Below are positions 1-8,449 of a stretch of DNA of 64,000 bases, in pieces (the first letter of the stretch is position 1; every line of letters starts with the position of its first letter). Source of the stretch: an uncultured Sphaerochaeta sp. (GTDB lineage: Bacteria; Spirochaetota; Spirochaetia; Sphaerochaetales; Sphaerochaetaceae); contig NZ_OY781873.1 in the NCBI RefSeq assembly GCF_963677075.1, forward strand, positions 2,257,715 to 2,321,714, read 5' to 3'. The position numbers and the translations under genes were made by a program. Under the pieces are notes generated by a model. The model saw nothing but the letters and a program-made list of their open reading frames with translations, was not told the origin of the DNA and searched no databases.

Positions 1-1359
1 ATCACTTAAGGTGAGGTCATTGAAGAAAGCGTGCGCCTTCTTAACAGAGAGGCGGGTTGCTTCCATGATATTCATATCATGGATTGTCACTGCTAGCGCT
101 TCTTGACGTAGACGATCACCATGACATACCGGGCATACCTTGGTTGTCTGGAAACTGTTCATCCACATCTTGATCTGCATACTGTTTGTTTCATAATACC
201 TGCGTTGCAGATCAGGAATAATGCCAGGGAATGGTTTTTCTACCCGGTACGTTTGATTGCTCTTCTCCCGTTCATACTCAACAAATACTCGTTCCTTGGT
301 ACCATAGAGCAATGCATTGATGGTCTCATCTGGCAGTTTGCTGAATGGGGTATCAAGGGTGAAATGTAAGTGCTTGGCAAGTGCTTCAACCAGAGACCTG
401 GACCATTTTGCATCGGGGTTCATCGTGGCGATGGCACCTTTATTGAAGCTCTTTGAATAGTCAGGGATAATAAGATCCGGGTCAAATTCTGTCTTGATCC
501 CGAGTCCATTACATTCTGGACAAGCTCCATAGGGATTATTGAAACTGAACAAGCGTGGTTCGAGGTCAGGCAGGGTAATGCCGCAGTGGGGACAGCTGTT
601 ACGCTCACTGAAAACCTCTTCGTAACTTTCTTCCCCGTTTTCCCCGAGAAAAGTCACTTTCACCAGACCTTGCGTCATCTCGTTTGAGGTCTCGATACTG
701 GAGGCAAGCCTGGATCGGATATCCCTACTGAGAATCAAACGATCAACGACAATATCGATGGAGTGCTTGAATTGTTTTTCCAAGACAATCTGCTCATCAA
801 GATTGAGCATTTTTCCATCAACCTTTACACGTTGGAATCCTGCTGTACGGGCATCCTCAAAAACTTTCTTGAACTCCCCTTTTCTTCCAATCGCAACAGG
901 GGCGCTTACAATGATTCTTGTACCATCCTCTGCCTTGAAAATGGCATCAATGATCTGGTCTACACTCATCTCACTGATTTCTCGACCGCAGACATGACAG
1001 TGTGGTTTCCCTACTCTTGCCCACAACAGTCTGAAATAGTCATATATTTCAGTGACGGTACCAACGGTTGAACGAGGATTACGATGTGTTGATTTCTGCT
1101 CGATTGCAATTGCCGGGCTGAGCCCTTCCATATAATCCACATCAGGCTTGTCCAATTTATCAAGAAACATCCTGGCGTAAGAACTCAGACTTTCTACATA
1201 GCGTCTCTGACCCTCGGCAAAAATGGTGTCAAAAGCCAAGGAGCTCTTTCCACTTCCAGAGAGACCACTGATAACGATCAACTGATCTTTTTTCAATTCA
1301 AGGTCGATGTTTTTCAGGTTGTGCTCCCTGGCACCCTTGATTATCAACGTATTATGCAT
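1..1359 (-). CDS. uvrA: Excinuclease ABC subunit A (UvrA), C-terminal part missing at window edge
   Basis: DNA-damage recognition ATPase of nucleotide excision repair. The start is the ATG at 1359, giving MHNTLIIKGAREHNLKN, the classic UvrA N-terminus. The first Walker A (GLSGSGKSS) is near residue 32, followed by the insertion domain and the first zinc module: CPHC and then CPEC after FSFNNPYGA, around residues 253-280. The frame stays open to base 1, so 453 of about 940 residues are visible; the second ATPase half and signature motifs lie outside. It starts 8 bp inside the 3' end of ispG on the same strand, so the two are probably cotranscribed. The reading frame was translated by hand from the reverse strand. 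Confidence 0.96.
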   Translation of the reverse strand, partial: MHNTLIIKGAREHNLKNIDLELKKDQLIVISGLSGSGKSSLAFDTIFAEGQRRYVESLSSYARMFLDKLDKPDVDYMEGLSPAIAIEQKSTHRNPRSTVGTVTEIYDYFRLLWARVGKPHCHVCGREISEMSVDQIIDAIFKAEDGTRIIVSAPVAIGRKGEFKKVFEDARTAGFQRVKVDGKMLNLDEQIVLEKQFKHSIDIVVDRLILSRDIRSRLASSIETSNEMTQGLVKVTFLGENGEESYEEVFSERNSCPHCGITLPDLEPRLFSFNNPYGACPECNGLGIKTEFDPDLIIPDYSKSFNKGAIATMNPDAKWSRSLVEALAKHLHFTLDTPFSKLPDETINALLYGTKERVFVEYEREKSNQTYRVEKPFPGIIPDLQRRYYETNSMQIKMWMNSFQTTKVCPVCHGDRLRQEALAVTIHDMNIMEATRLSVKKAHAFFNDLTLSD

Positions 1360-2392
1360 GTTCAATTGCTTCCATCAAAGCAGCCTTTGCTTCCTGCTGC
1401 GTTACTTTTTTCACCAATTTCCCTTTTTCATAGAGAAATATACTATTGCCAAGACCAGTAATAGCCAAATCGGCTGCTTTTGCTTCACCAGGACCATTGA
1501 CCTGGCAACCCATGATGGCAACGGTCAGATCCTTATCGATGGTGAGGAGATCTTGTTCTACGGATGCCAGGAATCCCTGGGAATCAAAACTATGTCTGCC
1601 ACAACGAGGACAACTTACAATCCTGATGCCTTTCTTTCTCATCCCCAAGGTTCTCAGCAGCTCAACACCTGCCTGGACTTCGCTCTCAATATCACCTGTA
1701 ATACTGATGCGCAGGGTATTGCCGATTCCCTCGCTGAGAAGTTGACCTAATGCCCATGTAGAGCGAGTAACTGCAGATATTACCGAACCGGCCTCGGTAA
1801 CTCCAAGATGCAGTGGGTAGGGACTCTGGGAAGCAAACAGCCGATTTGCTTTCATGGTAAGATCTGTATCACTTGCCTTCAGGGAGATTACTGTGTTGGT
1901 AAAGCCCCATTGCTCAAACCAGGACAGGTATTCAAGAGCCGTATTGGTCATCAGTACTTCTGTAGGATCGTTTCCACGTGGTAAGGATCCACTGTTCAGG
2001 CCTATCCTAATTGCCTTGCCCTGATCCTTTGCGCTCTTCACCACCTCTTCAACTTTCCATTTTGCACCGATATTGCCTGGATTGATCCTAATCTTGTGTG
2101 CTCCACATGATAGTGCATCCAATGCTAGTTTGTAGTCAAAATGTATATCGGCAACAACGGGAATTGGACTCTTGTTACAGAGATAGCTGAACGTATCATG
2201 ATCCTCAGAAGAAGGGTAAGAGAAGCGAATAACATCGCATCCCATTGCGTTGAGTTTCCCAATCCTGCGAGTCAATTCCTCCAATGCTTCTTTTTCATGG
2301 GGAATTGCACTGTCATACATCGTTTGCACAAGTACTGGTAGCCCGCGTCCGATAAGACTATCTCCGATATGTACCTGTTGATCTCCTGTCAT
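1352..2392 (-). CDS. ispG: 4-hydroxy-3-methylbut-2-en-1-yl diphosphate synthase (IspG/GcpE)
   Basis: Penultimate enzyme of the non-mevalonate (MEP) isoprenoid pathway; it reduces methylerythritol cyclodiphosphate to HMBPP with a [4Fe-4S] cluster. The 346-residue length fits the short bacterial form: a TIM-barrel N-terminal part, then a C-terminal iron-sulfur domain. Cluster cysteines are C261 and C264 (SCPRCGR) and C296 (MGCQVNGPGE), with the conserved glutamate in that last motif. A GAGGAG ribosome site lies about 11 bases before the ATG. It is followed with an 8-bp overlap by uvrA. The upstream neighbour on the same strand is the YhcH-family gene, 64 bp away. Confidence 0.96.
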   Translation of the reverse strand: MTGDQQVHIGDSLIGRGLPVLVQTMYDSAIPHEKEALEELTRRIGKLNAMGCDVIRFSYPSSEDHDTFSYLCNKSPIPVVADIHFDYKLALDALSCGAHKIRINPGNIGAKWKVEEVVKSAKDQGKAIRIGLNSGSLPRGNDPTEVLMTNTALEYLSWFEQWGFTNTVISLKASDTDLTMKANRLFASQSPYPLHLGVTEAGSVISAVTRSTWALGQLLSEGIGNTLRISITGDIESEVQAGVELLRTLGMRKKGIRIVSCPRCGRHSFDSQGFLASVEQDLLTIDKDLTVAIMGCQVNGPGEAKAADLAITGLGNSIFLYEKGKLVKKVTQQEAKAALMEAIEHA

Positions 2393-2456
2393 CCTATGCT
2401 CCTCTCAGTCATACACATAGTATTGGTACGATATTACTACACATTTGTAAAGCCTA

Positions 2457-2876
2457 TCAGCTCTCTTCCAGAATAATTAGCAGATGTTTTACCATTGTTG
2501 GCCCTTCTTCTCCCTGGATTCCAAAGGAGAACGGCTCTCCTGGCATAAAAACAGTAAAAGTTCCTTCTTCCGAGCGAATAACATCGGTAACCTGACTGTC
2601 TGGGATGGATATGAATCCATTCTCATCCTTCGTCCCTTCCTGATCTTTTCTCCGGTATGTAGTAACGAGCAACTCACTACCCTGCAAGGTGAGCAATACA
2701 CATACCTTTGATGGATGTACCATGAAGGTACCTCCAAAGGGAGCTGTAATGTATTGAGAGAACTTTACTTGCATTCCTTCCATTGAAGTACCCGCTGTAT
2801 CGAGCATTGCCACTTGTTGCAGATGTGGTATTGCCGGTGCATAGAAAGTGAGTTGGTCAATCGTGTCGTGTATCAT
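2457..2876 (-). CDS. YhcH/YjgK/YiaL (DUF386) family protein
   Basis: A 139-residue protein of the YhcH/EbgC-like cupin-fold family, which occurs in sugar and sialic acid gene sets and often binds a metal. The frame shows the family pattern: a central HPSK-containing strand, and later FTVFMPGEPFSFGIQGEE and a basic VKHLLI end. The open frame runs further upstream, but that part is not family-like and is antisense to the nitroreductase, so I start at the ATG at 2876 (MIHDTIDQLTFYA). The ribosome site there is weak. The gene is divergent from the nitroreductase with about 105 bp between starts. The substrate is unknown; no sugar operon sits directly beside it. Confidence 0.72.
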   Translation of the reverse strand: MIHDTIDQLTFYAPAIPHLQQVAMLDTAGTSMEGMQVKFSQYITAPFGGTFMVHPSKVCVLLTLQGSELLVTTYRRKDQEGTKDENGFISIPDSQVTDVIRSEEGTFTVFMPGEPFSFGIQGEEGPTMVKHLLIILEES

Positions 2877-2981
2877 AGTCTGCCCAGAATATACCCAATT
2901 CAAACATCTTACAAGAATAGGCAAAGGGGCCTTTACAGATTTATTGATAACAACTATATTGTGGTCAAGGAGAATATTTAC

Positions 2982-3584
2982 ATGGAAAACACCATTATCA
3001 ATAGCATGAAAAAAAGACGCACAATCTATAATCTGGGAAAAGAACTTCCCGTGATGAAATCTACTCTGGAGGATGCTGTTAGCGGAGTAATCAAATATGC
3101 TCCATCTGCATTCAACTCGCAAACAAGTAGAGCTGTCATTCTGTATGGAGATAAGCATGATTGGCTTTGGGATTTGATTCTCTCCAAACTTGTTGCGATG
3201 ATAGACGACCCTGAGCAGAAAAAGCAGACTGAAGAGAAAATTGCCGGATTCAAGGCAGCTTCGGGAACCATTCTGTTCTTTGAAGAGATGGCAACCATCC
3301 GCAGTCTTCAGGAACAGATGCCACTCTATAGCGAAAATTTCGCACTCTGGAGTCATCATGGAACCGGTATTGCACAGTTCTCTGTCTGGACGGTTCTCGC
3401 TGAACTTGGAGTTGGTGCCAGCTTGCAGCACTATGGGAATCTCATTGAGGAAGAAGTACTTGCACATTTCAACCTCCCCTCTTCCTGGTCACTGATCGCT
3501 CAAATGCCTTTCGGTTCAATTGAAAAAGATCCAGGTGATAAGGATTTCCTTCCTAGAGAGGAACGGGTACGCGTTATCGCATAA
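2982..3584 (+). CDS. Nitroreductase-family oxidoreductase (HBN1/YdjA-like)
   Basis: FMN-dependent NAD(P)H oxidoreductase, 200 residues from the ATG at 2982, which has a clear AAGGAG ribosome site nine bases upstream; the longer frame upstream is not family-like. The N-terminal RRTIYNLGK motif and the SAFNSQTSR segment that contacts FMN are typical of the branch that includes fungal HBN1. The C-terminal half has the W-SL-AQMPFGS pattern of this group. These enzymes reduce nitro compounds or quinones and the natural substrate is often unknown. A hairpin that may act as terminator follows at 3594, before ogt. Confidence 0.88.
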   Translation: MENTIINSMKKRRTIYNLGKELPVMKSTLEDAVSGVIKYAPSAFNSQTSRAVILYGDKHDWLWDLILSKLVAMIDDPEQKKQTEEKIAGFKAASGTILFFEEMATIRSLQEQMPLYSENFALWSHHGTGIAQFSVWTVLAELGVGASLQHYGNLIEEEVLAHFNLPSSWSLIAQMPFGSIEKDPGDKDFLPREERVRVIA

Positions 3585-3593
3585 TTATACCTG

Positions 3594-3626
3594 ATAAGGG
3601 GGAAGAGCCTTGCTTCTCCCCCTTAT
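3594..3626 (+). terminator. Stem-loop after the nitroreductase gene
   Basis: A 10-bp perfect inverted repeat (ataaggggga at 3594-3603 with tcccccttat at 3617-3626) with a 13-base loop lies 10 bases after the nitroreductase stop. The following tract is short and mixed (tctcaata), so it is a moderate rho-independent terminator candidate. Confidence 0.5.
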
Positions 3627-3644
3627 TCTCAATACGCTTATACT

Positions 3645-4118
3645 ATGAGCGACCTATTTTCAACCACCTATGAAAGCCCCCTGGGCACCCTGTACCTTAC
3701 AAGTAATCAGGATGCATTGCTGGGGGTTTCTTTCATTTCAGAAATAAGAGAAGAACAAGAAAGTAATCCTGTCCTTGCTATGACGATTCAACAATTGGAT
3801 GCATACTTCAACGGGAAATTACAGCAATTCACGGTTCCCTATGAACTGCAGGGTACTGCCTTCCAGAAAACAGTTTGGGAAGCTCTTTGTACGATACCCT
3901 ATGGGACTTTGGTCAGTTATCAGGATATTGCAATTGCCATTGGTAATCCTAAGGCTGTACGTGCTGTAGGAATGGCAAACAACAAGAACCCTATCAGTAT
4001 AATCATTCCCTGCCACCGGGTTATCGGAAAGCAGGGATCCCTCACAGGGTATGCAGGTGGGCTAGATAGGAAGCAGTGGCTTCTCTCGCATGAAAGATCA
4101 AATCAAAGCAATACATAA
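3645..4118 (+). CDS. ogt: Methylated-DNA--[protein]-cysteine S-methyltransferase
   Basis: Suicide DNA-repair protein that transfers the methyl group of O6-methylguanine to its own cysteine. The 157 residues contain an N-terminal ribonuclease-like domain and the C-terminal DNA-binding/methyltransferase domain. The diagnostic active site PCHRVIG is present (around residues 124-130), followed by the GYAGGLDRKQWLL end. The ATG at 3645 has no visible Shine-Dalgarno; a TATACT hexamer abuts the ATG. The 3' end overlaps the convergent ArsR-type gene by 16 bp. Confidence 0.95.
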   Translation: MSDLFSTTYESPLGTLYLTSNQDALLGVSFISEIREEQESNPVLAMTIQQLDAYFNGKLQQFTVPYELQGTAFQKTVWEALCTIPYGTLVSYQDIAIAIGNPKAVRAVGMANNKNPISIIIPCHRVIGKQGSLTGYAGGLDRKQWLLSHERSNQSNT

Positions 4119-5038
4119 TCCAATTTCAAGAGAAGATTCTGCTGATAATCACCAAAGTGTTCTCCGAAGAGACTGACACCACCGATATTTTTTGCATGCT
4201 CCTTGATGCCGATTTTTACACTGATAAAACATGACTCCCAGAGAAGGAGATCTTCGATGGTTACATCCCCGATAAGTTCATTGTTCAGGTACGTTCCTTT
4301 GCTGTTCACCACCCAGTGATTGAGCAATCCATATTGGTTCAAAGTATCTGGCCACCAGGGAGGATTGTATTTTCCTTTCCTGCCTCCAAGATCACCAGGG
4401 CTCGTCCAGGTACCCACCTCCCTTCCATTTATCCATACAGTGATATCACTTGGCCAGTCATTCCGGTAGAAGGGAGCTTCTGAACAAGCTTCAAAGCTCA
4501 GATCCAGATTTTTTGGTCTCCCCAGGTTTGCAACTGCATTGGGAAAACGATATTCCACATATCCCTTGTAAAACCAAAGCAACTGAGCATTGGTGCGCTC
4601 AGCATAGTAGAAAGAACATGGCTGGTCGAAGATACCGATTGCACTCTTTTCACTCACCAATCCACAGGTAGGATGTATGTCGCAATCAACGAAGTTCCCA
4701 ATCGGCATATTCAGAACCACTGAATTTTCTTTCAGCGCATCCGATTGATCAAGCAGCAGCTTGATCAATACACGATCACACCCCCTGCTACTTACCTTCA
4801 TGGAACCTCGGATCCCTGGCTGGGACTCAGTAATAAGCAAACCAGCTCGCTCAAGTATGCTCACATGCAAGGCAGCAGTTGAGGTGGGTAGTTCAAGATG
4901 TTCAGCTATTTCGTTGACGCTGAGGCTACGTTCATTCAGCAATTCAAGGATGTTGATCCTCGCTTCATTTGCTATTGCCTTTGCAACAACCAACATTTTC
5001 TCTTTATCGGAATAATCAAGGAGTATCTCTTTGAGCAT
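4103..5038 (-). CDS. ArsR-type HTH regulator with a C-terminal effector-like domain
   Basis: A 311-residue predicted transcription factor. Residues about 10-90 form an ArsR-type winged helix (EARINILELLNERSLSVNEIAEHL and a recognition helix with TSTAALHVSILERAGL). The remaining 220 residues are rich in Trp and Tyr (WFYKGY, WPSDITVWINGREVGTWTSPGDLGG), which looks like a beta-rich ligand domain of the kind found in regulators of sugar use; I do not recognise an exact family. It is the last gene of the arabinofuranosidase/ABC operon, 57 bp after the first GH51 gene, so it is the obvious candidate regulator. Ligand and mode of action are inferred only. The 3' end overlaps ogt by 16 bp. Confidence 0.8.
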   Translation of the reverse strand: MLKEILLDYSDKEKMLVVAKAIANEARINILELLNERSLSVNEIAEHLELPTSTAALHVSILERAGLLITESQPGIRGSMKVSSRGCDRVLIKLLLDQSDALKENSVVLNMPIGNFVDCDIHPTCGLVSEKSAIGIFDQPCSFYYAERTNAQLLWFYKGYVEYRFPNAVANLGRPKNLDLSFEACSEAPFYRNDWPSDITVWINGREVGTWTSPGDLGGRKGKYNPPWWPDTLNQYGLLNHWVVNSKGTYLNNELIGDVTIEDLLLWESCFISVKIGIKEHAKNIGGVSLFGEHFGDYQQNLLLKLDYVLL

Positions 5039-5095
5039 GGTTAATCCCTCTTAACACTCATCCTAACACAAACCAAATAGCTGAAACATCAAATT

Positions 5096-6586
5096 TTATG
5101 AAATTGAGAACCGGAATAGATTCCAAGATTGCCTTGGAGCAATAAACGTATCCATTTTCCCACTTTTTACTACAGGTTTAATATTCTCTGGGTTATTTTT
5201 TTCGTTTACAGCCTTCAAATCGTTATGGTGCAATGTAATATGCTCAATGATTTTCATTTGCTTAGAAAAACCTGTTGCATCCAAATCAATCTCCATCTCT
5301 TCATCCAGGCTTCTGTTTACCACGAACAGATCAAGTTCTTGTTCCTCTTCATGGTACACAAGCACTGCATCTGCATACGGGACCTCTCCATAGCGATGGT
5401 TTTCATAGGATGGTACCTTTAAACGAATATCAAGTACCTTTCCCCTACCATACTTTGATGCATAATAGAAAGGCCAATAGATGGTTTGAACCCAACTCGG
5501 TCCCCCATCTTCGGTCATGATCGGCGCAATGACATTCACCAACTGGGCAAGGCATGCGACTTTCACTCGGTGACAGTGCTTGAGTAAACTATTGAGGAGA
5601 CAACCAACCACCAAGGCATCCTCAAAGGTATATACGTCTTCAAGGATATGCTTCCCAACTTTCCAGTCAGGTTCTGTTTTGTCGTGTTCATTTGAATGGA
5701 ACCAAACATTCCATTCATCAAATGAGAGATACATGGTCTTCTTGGAACGCTTCTTTGCTTGTACGTAGTCACATACATGCACAATAGTCTCAATGAATGT
5801 ATCCATTTTCTTACTTGATGCAAGGAAGGTCTCAGCATCATTCTCATCATTTCTGAAATACATGTGCAGTGACAGGTAGTCAGCAATATCCCAAGTATGC
5901 TCAAGGACTGTCTCTTCCCATGCTGGGAATGTAGGCATATCACTATTACTGGAACCACAAGCTACCAATTCAAGGCTGGGATCATAGAGCTTTAAAGCCT
6001 TTCCCACTTCTGATGCGAGACGCCCATACTCCTCGGCTGTCTTGTGTCCAACTTGCCAAGGTCCATCCATTTCATTACCCAGGCACCACATCCTGATATC
6101 ATAAGGAGCTTCTGAACCATGACGCTTTCTCAGTTCACTTAAGGCAGTACCTCCTGGGTGGTTACAGTACTCAACCAGGTCCTTCGCTTCATCGATACCG
6201 CGCGTACCAAGGTTGAGGGCCATCATTGGTTCTGTGCCAACTTTCTGGCACCAATCCATAAACTCCTTAATGCCAAACGTATTGGGGTCCAAGGCCTTCC
6301 ATGCGAGGTCAAGACGTACCGGCCTCTCTTCAACAGGTCCCACAGAGTCTTCCCAACGATGGTTGGATACATAGTTGCCACCAGGAAATCTAACCATGGG
6401 AACATCAAGATCCTTGACAAGTTTCATGACATCGGTACGTAGTCCATCCTCACCAGCGAGTGGATGATCCTTTTCATAGATACCACCATATACACATCGT
6501 CCTAATTGTTCGACGAAGGAACTAAACAACCGCTTATCGGCGGTACCAATTACATAATTTTTAGAAGCATGTACAATACATTTCAC
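5096..6586 (-). CDS. abfA: Alpha-L-arabinofuranosidase, GH51 (copy 1)
   Basis: Intracellular retaining glycosidase that releases L-arabinofuranose from arabino-oligosaccharides. The 496 residues match GH51: a TIM barrel with the acid/base E172 in WCLGNEMDGPW and the nucleophile E291 in LSFDEWNVW, then a beta-sandwich. It starts with GTG at 6586 behind an AGGAGAG ribosome site. No signal peptide, so it probably acts on imported oligosaccharides. Base composition is like most of the window, whereas copy 2 upstream is much more AT-rich. It is followed by the ArsR-type gene and preceded by a 240-bp gap that holds a permease-like tail and a small ORF. Confidence 0.95.
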   Translation of the reverse strand: MKCIVHASKNYVIGTADKRLFSSFVEQLGRCVYGGIYEKDHPLAGEDGLRTDVMKLVKDLDVPMVRFPGGNYVSNHRWEDSVGPVEERPVRLDLAWKALDPNTFGIKEFMDWCQKVGTEPMMALNLGTRGIDEAKDLVEYCNHPGGTALSELRKRHGSEAPYDIRMWCLGNEMDGPWQVGHKTAEEYGRLASEVGKALKLYDPSLELVACGSSNSDMPTFPAWEETVLEHTWDIADYLSLHMYFRNDENDAETFLASSKKMDTFIETIVHVCDYVQAKKRSKKTMYLSFDEWNVWFHSNEHDKTEPDWKVGKHILEDVYTFEDALVVGCLLNSLLKHCHRVKVACLAQLVNVIAPIMTEDGGPSWVQTIYWPFYYASKYGRGKVLDIRLKVPSYENHRYGEVPYADAVLVYHEEEQELDLFVVNRSLDEEMEIDLDATGFSKQMKIIEHITLHHNDLKAVNEKNNPENIKPVVKSGKMDTFIAPRQSWNLFRFSIS

Positions 6587-6616
6587 GAAGGTTCTCTCCT
6601 GTATTAATAGTATAGG

Positions 6617-6670
6617 TTATCCTTTAACACCACCACTGGTACTGTTAGGTAACTTCATATCAACAAAGAA
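6617..6670 (-). pseudogene. Possible remnant: C-terminal tail of a MalG-type permease
   Basis: The reverse strand reads FFVDMKLPNSTSGGVKG and then a stop codon. An aromatic-V start and a G-VKG end is how MalG-type sugar permeases usually finish: the intact permease at 41382 in this window ends FIKGVTAGSVKG. No upstream permease body is present in this frame. I read it as the last codons of a deleted native permease that once preceded copy 1 of the GH51 gene. With only 17 residues, chance resemblance cannot be excluded. Confidence 0.35.
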
Positions 6671-6680
6671 TATTTCTTCT

Positions 6681-6794
6681 TTATTTAGCAATCAATTTTA
6701 GAAAAATTGGCACCATAACATAGCCAATCATTAAAAACCATTGAAATGAGAGATCTTTATGCAAAGGGACTAAATCAATACCAAAATACTTCAT
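6681..6794 (-). CDS. Small ORF, 37 residues, one predicted membrane segment
   Basis: A short frame between the two GH51 genes, starting at ATG 6794 with a GGAG about 8 bases upstream and ending at TAA 6681. The product begins MKYFGIDLVPLHKDLSF and ends with a hydrophobic stretch (WFLMIGYVMVPIFLKLIAK), enough for one membrane helix with a basic end. I do not recognise it. It could be a real small membrane protein or another relic of the rearrangement suspected here. It is AT-rich like copy 2. Confidence 0.3.
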   Translation of the reverse strand: MKYFGIDLVPLHKDLSFQWFLMIGYVMVPIFLKLIAK

Positions 6795-6827
6795 AGAGCA
6801 ATCTCCAACTTTTTTTAAATTTTTTAT

Positions 6828-8399
6828 CTATTGCTTTCCGTATTTAACACGAACTACATTCCATGAGTATGAACCAAGTTCAACTTCTAACTTTCCGTCT
6901 TCTATGGGAACCTGACGAATTTTTGAAGGAAATACTGTTTCTGGTTTACCGATTGCATTAAATGCATGTAAATCATCATTCCTCATAATGATTTGTTCCA
7001 TTTCTGTAACTGATCCAAAGTCACGAGTATCGACCATCAACTGAATGGTATTGACCGCCCTGTTGATAGCAAAAATACTGAGTATTTGGTTCTCTTCATC
7101 AAATACTGCTAAACTATCAATATAGGGAACTCCTTCTTTTTCTTCACAATCATAAACAGGAGACATAAGTATATTCTTTAAGACTATACCGCGCCCGTAT
7201 CGTGATAAATGTAAAAATGGGTAGAATATTGTATTTCTCGTCACTCCTCCGTCAGGCGAAGTAAACACGAGCCCACCTGTATTAACTAATAGGGATTGAC
7301 AAGCAATTTTAACTCTATCAGCATGTCGAAGAATAGCCATCATAATTGAAGCAGCAACAAGGGCATCTTCCATAGTATGTGGAACGTAATCAATAGGTTC
7401 ACCAATCTCCCAAAGTTTACGTTCTGGTTGATTATATTTATTAGAGCTAAGAGTATTCCATTCATCAAAGCAAAGATACATTGTTTTTGAACTTCGTTTC
7501 ACCGCCTTCACATAATCACATGTAGCAATAATATCTTTAATCTGTTGTTCTACATTAAGTGTTCTGGCTAGATAAGTCGGAGTATCCAATAGTACTGCCT
7601 TCTCTGCCGAACGAAAGTAACTTTCTTTTGATATTTCTTGAGGAGGACAAGTCCTATCTACATAATGGTGTAAGGATATGTAGTCAGCTATTTCGTAACA
7701 ATGCATGAGAATATCTTTGTCCCACTCTGGAAAAGTGTCCATTCGGGAAGTCGAGCTACCTGAAAGGATGAGCTCGATAGACGGATCCAACATCTTCATG
7801 ACTTTTCCAGTTTCCAAAGCTAATCGTCCATATTCATTTGCACTTTTTCCAGCAATCTGCCATGGTCCATCCATTTCATTTCCAAGACACCATGTCTTTA
7901 TTCCATAAGGTTTATTTCGTCCATATTGTTTTCTAAGCTGGGAATATTCAGTAGTCGTATCCATATTGCAATATTCAAGTAGATCAACAGCAGATCGCAT
8001 ATCTCCTGTTCCAAGATTTATCGTTTGAATTGCATTACTTCCCAATAAATCAAGCCATTGCATAAATTCATCAAGACCGAACTGATTGGACTCAATAGCT
8101 TTCCAAGCAAGATCGAGTCGTCTTGGACGTGTATCTTTTGGACCGATTGAATCTTTCCAATCAAATCCCGATACGAAATTTCCACCAGGATATCGTATGA
8201 CTGATAAATGTAATTCTTTTAGCATATTTAAAGTATCCTGCCTGAAGCCAAACATATCGGATGAGGAATGATCAGGTTGAAAAATACCTCCGTAAACTGT
8301 CGATCCCATATGTTCAACAAATGACCCAAACAGCCTCTCGTCAGTCATTCCAATACAATATTCTTTTTCTAGTATCAATGTTGCTGTATTAGTATTCAT
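6828..8399 (-). CDS. Alpha-L-arabinofuranosidase, GH51 (copy 2)
   Basis: Second GH51 enzyme, 523 residues, clearly homologous to copy 1. Acid/base E175 (WCLGNEMDGPWQ) and nucleophile E313 (CFDEWN) are both present. It carries an insert of about 20 residues after the HHYVDRT segment (about 250-275) that copy 1 lacks. No signal peptide. It starts at ATG 8399 behind AAGGT. It follows the MalG-type permease by 50 bp, so it is probably in one transcript with the transporter. Its codons are much more AT-rich than those of copy 1, which suggests a different origin rather than recent duplication. Substrate preference may differ between the two. Confidence 0.95.
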   Translation of the reverse strand: MNTNTATLILEKEYCIGMTDERLFGSFVEHMGSTVYGGIFQPDHSSSDMFGFRQDTLNMLKELHLSVIRYPGGNFVSGFDWKDSIGPKDTRPRRLDLAWKAIESNQFGLDEFMQWLDLLGSNAIQTINLGTGDMRSAVDLLEYCNMDTTTEYSQLRKQYGRNKPYGIKTWCLGNEMDGPWQIAGKSANEYGRLALETGKVMKMLDPSIELILSGSSTSRMDTFPEWDKDILMHCYEIADYISLHHYVDRTCPPQEISKESYFRSAEKAVLLDTPTYLARTLNVEQQIKDIIATCDYVKAVKRSSKTMYLCFDEWNTLSSNKYNQPERKLWEIGEPIDYVPHTMEDALVAASIMMAILRHADRVKIACQSLLVNTGGLVFTSPDGGVTRNTIFYPFLHLSRYGRGIVLKNILMSPVYDCEEKEGVPYIDSLAVFDEENQILSIFAINRAVNTIQLMVDTRDFGSVTEMEQIIMRNDDLHAFNAIGKPETVFPSKIRQVPIEDGKLEVELGSYSWNVVRVKYGKQ

Positions 8400-8449
8400 A
8401 TTACCTTCTTGAATAATTAGTTTTAAATTTTATATTCACTTTATAGTGC

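Noticed and set aside
1307..1750. 147-residue plus-strand frame
   Set aside because: Antisense to ispG and the uvrA start, both of which are certain.
2457..3467. 336-residue frame on the minus strand
   Set aside because: Only the last 139 residues match a family; the rest is antisense to the nitroreductase gene, so the start was moved to 2876.
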